Shown here one piece after another: positions 57,151-64,000 of a DNA stretch of 64,000 nucleotides. Under the pieces are notes generated by a model. That model was not told the origin of the DNA. It saw only the letters and a list, made by a program, of their open reading frames with translations, and did no database searches. The position numbers and the translations under genes were made by a program. Positions within the stretch are counted from its first letter, which is position 1; every line of letters begins with the position of its first letter. Source of the stretch: CAYZYK01 sp964482615 (lineage in GTDB: Bacteria; Patescibacteriota; Minisyncoccia; Minisyncoccales; CAYZYK01); NCBI GenBank assembly GCA_964482615.1, contig CAYZYK010000001.1:1-64000 (forward strand), written 5' to 3'.

Positions 57151-59313
57151 ATGGTCAAAAGGAAAAAGTCAAAAAAGAAAAAGAAAAAAACTAAGGCAAA
57201 AAAAGAAAAAAAGAAAGCTATTTTAAGCCTAGCTACCAAACAAAAAATAAAGGCCTTAGTTATGTTCGTGGTTGGGATAATTTTTATTCTTTCTTTACTG
57301 GAATTGGCTGGCCCCGCCGGAGAAGCAATCGACAGGGGTTTTGTTTTTTTAATAGGCAAGGCAGTTTTTGCTGTTCCCTTGCTTTTTATAATTACTGGCT
57401 TGATTTTTCTGAAACCGAAACAGAAAGGAAAACTCTTCCCTTTAATTTTAGGTATTTTTATTTTAATTCTGGGCATGACAGGAATCTTAGGAGCTTTCGA
57501 TACAATGGAAAGACAAGCTGTTAATGAATTCGTTTGGAATTGGGCAGGAAAAGGGGGATTTTTAGGAAATCTCCTAAGCTGGCCTCTATTACATTATTTT
57601 GGCGTCTTTGTAACTAATATCATTTTTGGGGCGGTTATTATAGGAGGCCTTTTAATATTCTTTCAATTTATAGAAAAAGAAATAGTAGAAAAAGAAAAAC
57701 CCTCTGAAATAACCCAGAAAATAAAAAGGGCTATTACTCCAGCCGCAAGAAGAATAAAAGAAGCAGCCTCTTCAAGAAAAAAAATTAAAGAAACAGAACC
57801 CAAAATATCAAGATTTAGAGAGAAGATTGATTTGAGTAACAACACTTCTTCCAAAAAAGGAAAATATGTTTTACCCCCACTGGAGCTTTTAAAAGAAGAA
57901 AAAGGTAATCCTACTAGCGGAGATATAAAGAAGAACTCAAAAATAATAAAAAAGACATTGGAGAATTTTGGTATTGCAGTTGAAATGGCTGAGGTTAATA
58001 TAGGGCCAACTGTTACCCAATATAGCTTTAGGCCAGCTGAAGGAATAAAATTATCAAGAATTACTACTTTATCGCGAAATCTCTCTTTGGCCCTGGCAGC
58101 CCATCCTCTTCGAATTGAAGCTCCAATTCCTGGAAAGGATTTGGTTGGAATTGAAATTCCCAACAGCCAGAGAAGTCAAGTTCGTCTCCGCAACCTGATA
58201 GCCAACCCTACCTTTCAGAATTCTTCTTCTTCATTGCTTTTCTGTTTGGGAAGAAGTGTTTCTGGAGATCCCATGTATGCTGATTTGGGGAAAATGCCCC
58301 ATCTTTTAGTGGCTGGATCTACAGGAAGTGGTAAAACAGTCTTTTTAAACAATCTGGTTTTAAGTTTTCTTTATAGAAATTCGCCGCGTAGGTTAAATTT
58401 CATTTTGGTTGATCCCAAAAGAGTAGAATTTCAGAGTTATAATCATTTTCCTCACCTTTTAACACCTGTTATTACTAATGTTGATATTGCAATAAATGCT
58501 CTAAACTGGCTGGTTCAGGAAATGGAAAGAAGATTTGAGGTTTTTTCTACTATTCCTACTCGGAATATATCCACTTACAACAGCATGAAATCAGTCAAAG
58601 AGTCGGGGGCCCAATTACCCTATATTGTTCTTATTGTAGATGAGCTAGCAGACTTTATGGCTTCTAAGGGAAGAGAAATGGAAGCAGCGATTGTAAGATT
58701 AGCTCAAATGGCAAGAGCAACTGGAATTCATTTGATAGTTGCAACTCAAAGACCGTCAGTTGAAGTTATTACCGGTCTTATTAAAGCGAATATAACAGCT
58801 AGAGTTACTTTTCAGGTAGCATCTCAAGTTGACTCAAGGACTGTTTTGGATATGGCTGGTGCAGAAAGTCTTTTGGGGGATGGTGATATGCTCTATATCT
58901 CCTCTCAAATGACAAAACCAAAGAGAATCCAAGGAGCTTATGTTTCAGAAAAAGAAGTAAAGAAAGTTACTCAATTTATTAAAAAAGAAAAAGACAAAGC
59001 TCGTCCTCCTTCCGATCTTTCTCAGAGTTTGAAGAACCATCTTGAGAAAGAGAAACAAAAACCTCAGAGTTTTGAGGTGGGAGAGGATGAACTTTATGAA
59101 GATGCAAAAGAATTAGTAATTGATGCCGGGAAAGGTTCAGCAAGCTTACTTCAACGGAGATTAAGAATAGGTTATGCTAGAGCAGCTCGTCTTCTGGATA
59201 TGTTACAGGAGAAAGGAATAGTAGGTCCCGCTAGGGGATCAAAACCAAGGAAAGTTTTAGCTGAAGAAGAATACGATGAAGAAGATGATTTTGGTGATGA
59301 ATTAGAGTCCTAA
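57151..59313 (+). CDS. ftsK: DNA translocase FtsK/SpoIIIE
   Basis: FtsK pumps chromosome ends across the division septum. The 720-residue protein has a very basic N-terminus and four hydrophobic helices (about 32-180). A short linker leads to the motor with AEVNIGPTVTQYSFRP, Walker A VAGSTGSGKTVFLNNL (about 390-405), Walker B IVLIVDELADFMAS and ATQRPSVEVITGLIKANI. The C-terminal gamma winged helix (KELVIDAGKGSASLLQRRLR, then GYARAARLLDML) would read KOPS-like sites. The tail is acidic. The linker is short as in other small genomes. Confidence 0.96.
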   Translation: MVKRKKSKKKKKKTKAKKEKKKAILSLATKQKIKALVMFVVGIIFILSLLELAGPAGEAIDRGFVFLIGKAVFAVPLLFIITGLIFLKPKQKGKLFPLILGIFILILGMTGILGAFDTMERQAVNEFVWNWAGKGGFLGNLLSWPLLHYFGVFVTNIIFGAVIIGGLLIFFQFIEKEIVEKEKPSEITQKIKRAITPAARRIKEAASSRKKIKETEPKISRFREKIDLSNNTSSKKGKYVLPPLELLKEEKGNPTSGDIKKNSKIIKKTLENFGIAVEMAEVNIGPTVTQYSFRPAEGIKLSRITTLSRNLSLALAAHPLRIEAPIPGKDLVGIEIPNSQRSQVRLRNLIANPTFQNSSSSLLFCLGRSVSGDPMYADLGKMPHLLVAGSTGSGKTVFLNNLVLSFLYRNSPRRLNFILVDPKRVEFQSYNHFPHLLTPVITNVDIAINALNWLVQEMERRFEVFSTIPTRNISTYNSMKSVKESGAQLPYIVLIVDELADFMASKGREMEAAIVRLAQMARATGIHLIVATQRPSVEVITGLIKANITARVTFQVASQVDSRTVLDMAGAESLLGDGDMLYISSQMTKPKRIQGAYVSEKEVKKVTQFIKKEKDKARPPSDLSQSLKNHLEKEKQKPQSFEVGEDELYEDAKELVIDAGKGSASLLQRRLRIGYARAARLLDMLQEKGIVGPARGSKPRKVLAEEEYDEEDDFGDELES

Positions 59314-59318
59314 TTAAC

Positions 59319-59347
59319 TTGTCAAATTAGCTAAAATTAGCTACAAT
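59319..59347 (+). promoter_or_regulatory. Promoter of recA, leaderless
   Basis: TTGTCA (59319-59324), 17 bp and TACAAT (59342-59347). The recA ATG follows after 9 nt. The spacer holds two ATTAGCTA repeats (palindromic TTAGCTAA core), a possible repressor site; no known LexA box is visible. Confidence 0.6.
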
Positions 59348-59356
59348 TAAACTATT

Positions 59357-60376
59357 ATGCCAAAAAAGAAAACTAAAAACAAAGAAGAAAAAGAAAAAGA
59401 GTTAAAAGAAACCCTGGAAGGAATAAAAAGTAAATTTGGAGAAGGGGCTTTAATGAAACTTAAAGAAATACAACCAGTTGATGTTGATGCAATTCCTACA
59501 GGATCTATTTCTTTAGATCTTGCTTTGGGAGTGGGGGGAGTTCCCCGCGGAAGAGTAATAGAAGTTTTTGGTCCTGAAGCGTCTGGCAAAACAACCCTAG
59601 CTTTACATATTTTAGCTGAAGCTCAAAAGAAAGGGGGCGTAGTAGCTTTTATTGATGCTGAAAATGCTCTAGATCCTGATTATGCTAGAAAGATTGGGGT
59701 AAGAGTTGACGATATTTTAATTTCCCAGCCCGATTCAGGCGAACAGGGATTACAAATTGTTGAAGCTTTGGTTCGTTCAGGTACAATTGATATAATTGTG
59801 GTTGATTCTGTTGCTGCTTTAACCCCCAAAGCAGAAATTGAAGGAGAAATAGGGGATCAACAAATCGGTCTTCAGGCTAGATTGATGAGTCAGGCTTGTC
59901 GTATGCTCTCTAAAATAATTTCTGATACAAAGACAACAGTTTTATTTCTCAACCAAACCAGGATGAAAATAGGAGTTATGTTTGGTAATCCAGAAACCAC
60001 CCCAGGAGGATTAGCTTTAAAGTTCTATTCTTCAGTAAGAATTAATTTGAGAAGAAGAGCTCAAATTAAACATAAAGATGAGATTATAGGTAATAGAGTG
60101 AAAGCTAAAATTGTGAAAAATAAAGTAGCTCCACCCTTCAAAACAGCGGAATTCGACATTTATTATAACGAGGGTATTTCCAGAACAGGGGATATTATTA
60201 GAGCAGGGCTGGAGACAGGGATTCTTAAACAGTCAGGTAGCTGGTACAAATATGAAAAAAAGAAATTAGGTCAGGGGATGGCAGGAGCTAAGAAATTTTT
60301 GAAAGAAAACTCAAAGATAGCAAAAGAAATAGAAAAAAGAATTTGGCAGGAATCCCAGCAAACACAAGAAGTATAA
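59357..60376 (+). CDS. recA: Recombinase RecA
   Basis: RecA forms filaments on single-stranded DNA for strand exchange. The 339-residue protein has the N-terminal helix region with KSKFGEGALMKL, Walker A EVFGPEASGKTTLAL (about 72-86), FIDAENALDPDYARKIGV, VDSVAALTPKAEIEGEIGD, the DNA-binding loop segment VLFLNQTRMKIGVMFGNPETTPGG and a C-terminal domain ending with a glutamine-rich tail. The start is fixed by the promoter 9 nt upstream. Length is normal. Confidence 0.98.
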   Translation: MPKKKTKNKEEKEKELKETLEGIKSKFGEGALMKLKEIQPVDVDAIPTGSISLDLALGVGGVPRGRVIEVFGPEASGKTTLALHILAEAQKKGGVVAFIDAENALDPDYARKIGVRVDDILISQPDSGEQGLQIVEALVRSGTIDIIVVDSVAALTPKAEIEGEIGDQQIGLQARLMSQACRMLSKIISDTKTTVLFLNQTRMKIGVMFGNPETTPGGLALKFYSSVRINLRRRAQIKHKDEIIGNRVKAKIVKNKVAPPFKTAEFDIYYNEGISRTGDIIRAGLETGILKQSGSWYKYEKKKLGQGMAGAKKFLKENSKIAKEIEKRIWQESQQTQEV

Positions 60377-60391
60377 AGTTTATTTTTAAAT

Positions 60392-60422
60392 AAAAAAACA
60401 ACTCTTTGGGAAGTTGTTTTTT
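60392..60422. terminator. Bidirectional terminator after recA and rpsR
   Basis: AAAAAAACAACT (60392-60403) pairs with AGTTGTTTTTT (60412-60422), with A/T runs on both sides. It serves the convergent recA and rpsR transcripts. Confidence 0.85.
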
Positions 60423-60439
60423 GTTTTCAGGTTAAAATC

Positions 60440-60637
60440 TTATTTGGGCATATAGGGGAAAAGGCCTAATTGTCTTGCTCTTTTAATCGCTCGGGCAACT
60501 TTTTTCTGATGATCAGCACAGAGATATGTTCTTTTTCTTGGTTTAATTTTAAAAATATCATTGGTAAATTTACGAAGTAACTCCGTATTTTTAAAATCAA
60601 CCTCTTCTTTGTTCTTTTGACAGAAATAGCAAGGCAT
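60440..60637 (-). CDS. rpsR: 30S ribosomal protein bS18
   Basis: bS18 binds next to bS6 on the platform. The 65-residue protein has CYFCQKNKEEVDFKNTELL, then KIKPRKRTYLCADHQKKVARAI and LGLFPYMPK. The CxxC plus late C and H make the zinc-binding form of S18. It ends the ychF-rpsF-ssb-rpsR run. Confidence 0.94.
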   Translation of the reverse strand: MPCYFCQKNKEEVDFKNTELLRKFTNDIFKIKPRKRTYLCADHQKKVARAIKRARQLGLFPYMPK

Positions 60638-60675
60638 AGTAATAAATAAAATTAATTTTTATTCTTAATTAATGG

Positions 60676-61176
60676 TTAAAAAGGAATGTCTTCCACGTCA
60701 ATTTCATCTTCGTTTTGATCGGTCTTTTTTCTCTTTGATTCTTTCTTTTTGGAAGAAGGATTATAATCTTCTTCAATGACTGGAATTTCTTCCTGTTTGG
60801 TTTTCTTTTGGGATTTCTTTGGAGTGTTTCCTGTTGCTGCAGGCCCCCATGATTTTGGAGGAAGTTGAATATTCTGAGCTACTATTTCAGTACGATATTG
60901 TCTGTTGCCTGAGGAATTTTCCCAAGATCTTGTTCTTAATCTTCCTTCAACTAAAGTAAGCGACCCTTTTTTTAAGTATCTTGAACAAATATCAGCTAGT
61001 TTTCCAAAAGCTACTACATTGTGAAATTGGCTATCTTGTTGCTTTTCTCCTGAGCTATCAGTATAGAATCTATTTGTAGCTAAAGAAAAATTAACCACGG
61101 ACTGACCACTTGGTAAGGCTCTTTCTTCTGGATCTCGGGTTAAATTTCCCAAAACAAAAACTTTATTTAAATTCAT
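60676..61176 (-). CDS. ssb: Single-stranded DNA-binding protein
   Basis: SSB coats single-stranded DNA and recruits repair proteins. The 166-residue protein has the OB fold (residues 1-105: MNLNKVFVLGNLTRDPEERA, NFSLATNRFY, FHNVVAFGKLADICSRYLKKG, RLRTRSWEN) and a basic/acidic linker. The C-terminal tip EDIPF is the docking peptide for partners. It lies between rpsF and rpsR in the usual order. Confidence 0.96.
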   Translation of the reverse strand: MNLNKVFVLGNLTRDPEERALPSGQSVVNFSLATNRFYTDSSGEKQQDSQFHNVVAFGKLADICSRYLKKGSLTLVEGRLRTRSWENSSGNRQYRTEIVAQNIQLPPKSWGPAATGNTPKKSQKKTKQEEIPVIEEDYNPSSKKKESKRKKTDQNEDEIDVEDIPF

Positions 61177-61233
61177 GTTTTTAAAATTAATTATTTACTG
61201 TTTTAAGTAAAATAGACCTTTGTTTTTAAGTTT

Positions 61234-61692
61234 TTATTCTCCTAAGATCTCATCTAGTTTCTTTTCTATTTCTTCAAGTTTTTCTTTTTCTTCTTCTTTT
61301 GTTTTCTTTTCTGCTTTTTCAATAGAAGTTGCTCTGTCTGTGATTTTAACTTCGGCTGGTTTGGTCTTGAATCTGCGTCTGGTGGTGGATATTCTTTTTC
61401 TTTCTGGTTTTTGAGAGTGTAAAATAAATCTTAAAACATTGTCATTTTCTTTTAATCCCTTTCTTAAATCGTCTAATTTTGAAGAGTCAGTTCGCAAGTC
61501 TAAGCTGACTAAATAGGCCTGTTTTTGGTCGTTGACAGGATAAGCTAAGTCTCTTTTTATGGGTGATTCAGATTTAACTATAATTGCTTTATTTTTATCT
61601 CTTAAAAAAGAAACTATTTCTTCGGCTGTTCTTTTTGCTTCCTCTTCTGTTAATTCGCTTGAAACTAAGTAGTTTAATTGATAATAGGGCAT
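61234..61692 (-). CDS. rpsF: 30S ribosomal protein bS6
   Basis: bS6 pairs with bS18 on the 30S platform. The first 95 residues match the family: YQLNYLVSSELTEEEAKRTA, SPIKRDLAYPVNDQKQAYLV, LDLRTDSSKLDDLRKGLKEN, VLRFILHSQ. A further 55 charged residues (about 98-152) form a tail that most S6 proteins lack. It is 3 nt downstream of ychF. Confidence 0.93.
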   Translation of the reverse strand: MPYYQLNYLVSSELTEEEAKRTAEEIVSFLRDKNKAIIVKSESPIKRDLAYPVNDQKQAYLVSLDLRTDSSKLDDLRKGLKENDNVLRFILHSQKPERKRISTTRRRFKTKPAEVKITDRATSIEKAEKKTKEEEKEKLEEIEKKLDEILGE

Positions 61693-61695
61693 AAT

Positions 61696-62793
61696 TTAGT
61701 AAATTTTAAATTCTATTATATCACCATCTTGGACTATATAATCTTTTCCTACTGTTTTGACTTGACCTTTCTTTTTTGCTTTTTTCCAAGAACCAGCTTG
61801 AATTAGTTTATCTGAAGAAATAACTTCAGCTTTAATAAAATTGTCCTCAAAATCAGAATGGACGACTCCTCCAGCGGTTGGACATTTTCCTCCCTTCTTT
61901 AAGGTCCAAGCTCTTGTTTCTTTACCTCCGGTGATGGTATAAAAGGTGATTAAATCAAGAGTATTGTAACAAGCAGTTATTAATGAGTCAAGCTCGGAGG
62001 TGAGTCCAAGCTCTTTTTCTTCTTCTTTTTTAAGATTAGAGATTTCTCTTTCTAGTTCAAGATTAAGTTTTAAAAAAGAATCTTCAGAGATTGTTTCTTT
62101 AATTTTATCTTCGAGTTCCTTTTCTGTTTTTTGAGAAACGTTTAAAACGAAAACGTGGGGTTTTGAAGTTAAAAACTGAAAATCTTTTATTAAATCAATT
62201 TCCTCTTTATTTAACTCAAGACCGGTGATTTTTTTTCCTTGGGAAAGTTGATTTTTAATTTTTTCAAAGAGGTCTATCTTCTTTGTTGTCTTTTTATCTT
62301 GAGAAACACTTTCTTTTTTTAATCTGGTAAGGACTTTCTCTATTGTTCCCAGGTCTTTCATTATCATTTCAGTTTCTAAAACTTCAATATTTTTTTTTGG
62401 TTCGGGCTTTTCCCAAAGCTGGTATTGTGGTTCTTTATCTTCTTGAGGGGGTGTTTTTTCTTGGGAGATAGAAAAGCCCCTGATTACCTCCAAAATAGCG
62501 TCACATTCTCTGATGTGGCTTAGAAACTGATTTCCCAAACCCTCTCCCTTATGAGCCCCCTTTACTAAGCCCGCAATATCAACAAATTTAATTATAGTAG
62601 GGGTTGTTTTTTCTGGCTTTACAATTTCTGAGATTTTTTCTAATCTTTTATCGGGGACAGCAACTACTCCCATGTTAGGATCTATGGTTGTGAAAGGATA
62701 ATCAGCTATATCAACCTTATTTTTAGTTAAAGCAGAAAATAGAGTTGATTTGCCTACGTTTGGCAAACCAACAATTCCTACAGAAAAACTCAT
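61696..62793 (-). CDS. ychF: Ribosome-associated ATPase/GTPase YchF
   Basis: YchF (OLA1) is an OBG-family nucleotide-binding protein linked to translation and oxidative stress. The 365-residue protein begins SFSVGIVGLPNVGKSTLFSAL (G1), then DYPFTTIDPNMGVV (G2), VDIAGLVKGAHKGEGLGNQFL (G3) and a coiled coil (about 150-215). The C-terminal TGS domain has ITGGKETRAWTLKKG and VHSDFEDNFIKAEVI. It heads the ychF-rpsF-ssb-rpsR operon behind a promoter only 8 nt before the ATG. Confidence 0.96.
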   Translation of the reverse strand: MSFSVGIVGLPNVGKSTLFSALTKNKVDIADYPFTTIDPNMGVVAVPDKRLEKISEIVKPEKTTPTIIKFVDIAGLVKGAHKGEGLGNQFLSHIRECDAILEVIRGFSISQEKTPPQEDKEPQYQLWEKPEPKKNIEVLETEMIMKDLGTIEKVLTRLKKESVSQDKKTTKKIDLFEKIKNQLSQGKKITGLELNKEEIDLIKDFQFLTSKPHVFVLNVSQKTEKELEDKIKETISEDSFLKLNLELEREISNLKKEEEKELGLTSELDSLITACYNTLDLITFYTITGGKETRAWTLKKGGKCPTAGGVVHSDFEDNFIKAEVISSDKLIQAGSWKKAKKKGQVKTVGKDYIVQDGDIIEFKIY

Positions 62794-62801
62794 ATATATA
62801 G

Positions 62802-62830
62802 ATGATAACTTTGGGTTGCTTTATTGTCAA
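62802..62830 (-). promoter_or_regulatory. Promoter of the ychF operon, leaderless
   Basis: On the minus strand TTGACA (62830-62825), 17 bp and TATCAT (62807-62802). The ATG lies 8 nt downstream. It is divergent from the yvcK promoter. Confidence 0.7.
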
Positions 62831-62849
62831 CTTAGATATATTCTTTTTG

Positions 62850-62879
62850 TTGGAAAATTCTCAAGAAAACTTATATAAT
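62850..62879 (+). promoter_or_regulatory. Promoter of yvcK, leaderless
   Basis: TTGGAA (62850-62855), 18 bp and TATAAT (62874-62879). The start codon at 62886 follows after 6 nt, which also rules out the upstream in-frame ATG at 62802. Confidence 0.65.
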
Positions 62880-62885
62880 ACTTAT

Positions 62886-63824
62886 ATGTCAAAGAAAATA
62901 ACTACAGTCGGAGGGGGTACAGGACAGTATACTCTTTTGAGGGGGCTGAAAAAGTATAATGTTTCCCTGTCAGCCATTGTTTCTATGATTGATGATGGGG
63001 GAAGTACGGGAAAGCTGAGAGATGAATTTGGTGTTTTGCCCCCTGGAGACTTGAGAAGATGTTTAGTTGCTTTATCTCAAGAATCAAAAGAATTGAGAGA
63101 GCTTTTTGAGTACCGGCTTGGAGAAGATTGTGTTGGGAATATGATAATCGCTGGCTTACAAGAGATTGTAGGAAAAGAAAATTATATTCAACAAGCATCA
63201 AAAATTTTAAATACATCAGGAACCGTTCTTCCTATTACCACAAACGAGACAAATATTTTTGGGAAAACAGAAAAAGGCAAAAAACTGAAAGGACAAACAG
63301 AAGTAAGTTATAATATCAGCAAAAACGAGAAAATAGAAAAGCTTTGGTTAGAACCTAAAGCTTCTCTTTTTGGAGAAGCTAAAAAAGCATTTAAAGAATC
63401 AGATTTGGTAATAATTTGCCCTGGTGATTTATACGGCAGTATTATTCCTAATTTTTTGGTTGAAGGCTCACCTGAAACTATTCAGAACTCTAAAGCTAAA
63501 ATAGTTTATGTCTGTAATTTGGTGACTAAACAGGGGACCTATAAATTCTCTGCTAGTGATTTTGTGAAAGAAATTGAAAAATATCTGGGAAGAAAAATAG
63601 ATTATGTTGTTTTAAATAAAAAAAGACCTACTCAAAAAATTGTTGATAAGTACAAAGGGGAAGATTCCTTTTTCGTTGTTCCTGACGTTAACAATCTTAA
63701 AAGGGAATTCATTGAAGGTGATCTTCTGATTGAACATAAAATAAATGGTAAAATAATTGCCAGACACAATCCAACAAAAACAGCAGAATTGATTATAAGT
63801 TTGTTAAATAAACCAGAAAAATAA
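62886..63824 (+). CDS. yvcK: YvcK/CofD-family protein (gluconeogenesis factor)
   Basis: YvcK-type proteins bind UDP-sugars and influence carbon flux into cell-wall precursors and cell shape. The product has ITTVGGGTGQYTLLRGLKK, AIVSMIDDGGSTGKLRDEFG, PPGDLRRCLVAL, GNMIIAGL and VIICPGDLYGSIIPNFLVEG, the YvcK/CofD landmarks. I use the ATG at 62886 (312 residues) because transcription should start there; a longer frame from 62802 would add 28 hydrophobic residues outside the family. The following phosphohexomutase gene starts after 1 nt. Confidence 0.9.
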   Translation: MSKKITTVGGGTGQYTLLRGLKKYNVSLSAIVSMIDDGGSTGKLRDEFGVLPPGDLRRCLVALSQESKELRELFEYRLGEDCVGNMIIAGLQEIVGKENYIQQASKILNTSGTVLPITTNETNIFGKTEKGKKLKGQTEVSYNISKNEKIEKLWLEPKASLFGEAKKAFKESDLVIICPGDLYGSIIPNFLVEGSPETIQNSKAKIVYVCNLVTKQGTYKFSASDFVKEIEKYLGRKIDYVVLNKKRPTQKIVDKYKGEDSFFVVPDVNNLKREFIEGDLLIEHKINGKIIARHNPTKTAELIISLLNKPEK

Positions 63825-63825
63825 A

Positions 63826-64000
63826 GTGTCAAAAAAACAAAATACAATTTTTAAAACCTATGATGTGCGAGGTATTTACCCCTCAGAAATTAATGAAAGT
63901 AAAGCTAGAAAGATAGCTAAAGCTATTGTTGAAGAGACAAAAGCAAAAGAAGTTGTAATTGGAAGAGATGCAAGAAACTCTTCAGTTCAGCTTTCTGAAG
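63826..64000 (+). CDS. Phosphomannomutase/phosphoglucomutase, 5' part only
   Basis: The window ends inside this gene. From a GTG start 1 nt after the yvcK stop the frame is open and reads TIFKTYDVRGIYPSEINESK and later EVVIGRDARNSS, the N-terminal domain of alpha-D-phosphohexomutases, which move the phosphate between C6 and C1 of sugars. Only 58 residues are visible; the catalytic serine lies beyond the edge. The link to yvcK suits a role in sugar nucleotide and cell-envelope supply. Confidence 0.88.
   Translation, partial: MSKKQNTIFKTYDVRGIYPSEINESKARKIAKAIVEETKAKEVVIGRDARNSSVQLSE

Overview
The window is 64 kb of AT-rich bacterial chromosome packed with short-spaced genes. I read it as a member of the Candidate Phyla Radiation (Patescibacteria, probably a Parcubacteria lineage). 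The reasons are the very short IF-2 without an N-terminal domain, inteins in IF-2 and FtsH, a DUF4446 protein, a tandem array of TrbC/VirB2-like (T4SS_pilin type) small membrane proteins, a type IV pilus cluster without a secretin, and scattered tRNA genes of which only one encodes CCA. TAA, TAG and TGA all end real genes, so the standard bacterial code applies. The exact lineage is inference.

Layout. 1-5 kb: tRNAs, a DUF4446 protein, infB interrupted by a LAGLIDADG intein in its P-loop, and rbfA. 5-9 kb: a GCS2-like carboxylate-amine ligase followed by the wreck of an ATP-grasp gene, a 3D-domain protein, four tRNAs, a broken homing endonuclease gene and rplS. 9-15 kb: a pseudouridine synthase, two tRNAs, ftsH with a second intein, a G+C-rich one-gene island with consensus signals and a 12-bp inverted repeat, and rpsA. 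15-19.5 kb: an MBL-fold protein, a membrane protein, gyrA and a methyltransferase. 19.5-23.2 kb: nine consecutive paralogous pilin-like genes, two of them homogenised exactly over their coding regions. 23-34 kb: hsp20, prsW, valS and tsaD on the minus strand, a broken HTH gene next to tRNA-Glu, a membrane glycosyltransferase, recG, a GH130 enzyme and an archaeal-type UMP kinase. 34-47 kb: three tRNAs, comF, then the type IV pilus locus (pilM, N-, O- and P-like genes, pilB, a CheY-like regulator, pilT, pilC, major pilin, pilD, four minor pilins). 47-64 kb: ligA, rodA, rpoB and rpoC behind a long structured leader, ftsK, recA, then ychF-rpsF-ssb-rpsR on the minus strand, yvcK and the start of a phosphohexomutase gene.

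How it works together. Most of the window is core information processing (translation factors, ribosomal proteins, RNA polymerase, gyrase, RecA/RecG/LigA/SSB). The accessory theme is the cell surface: type IV pili, ComF (DNA uptake), a pilin-like array, a glycosyltransferase and wall proteins (RodA, 3D domain), as expected for a reduced, probably surface-attached organism that scavenges DNA. Promoters are easy to read (TTGACA/TATAAT-like, 16-18 bp spacers), and in at least seven genes the -10 box lies only 6-9 nt before the start codon, which points to widespread leaderless mRNAs.

The items most worth a second look are the homogenised pilin-like array, the G+C-rich island at 13.3-14.1 kb, the leaderless promoters, the unusual tRNA set (Ile-UAU, Arg-GCG, Ala with C33), the ftsH/tRNA-Ile overlap, and the terminator-containing rpoB leader.
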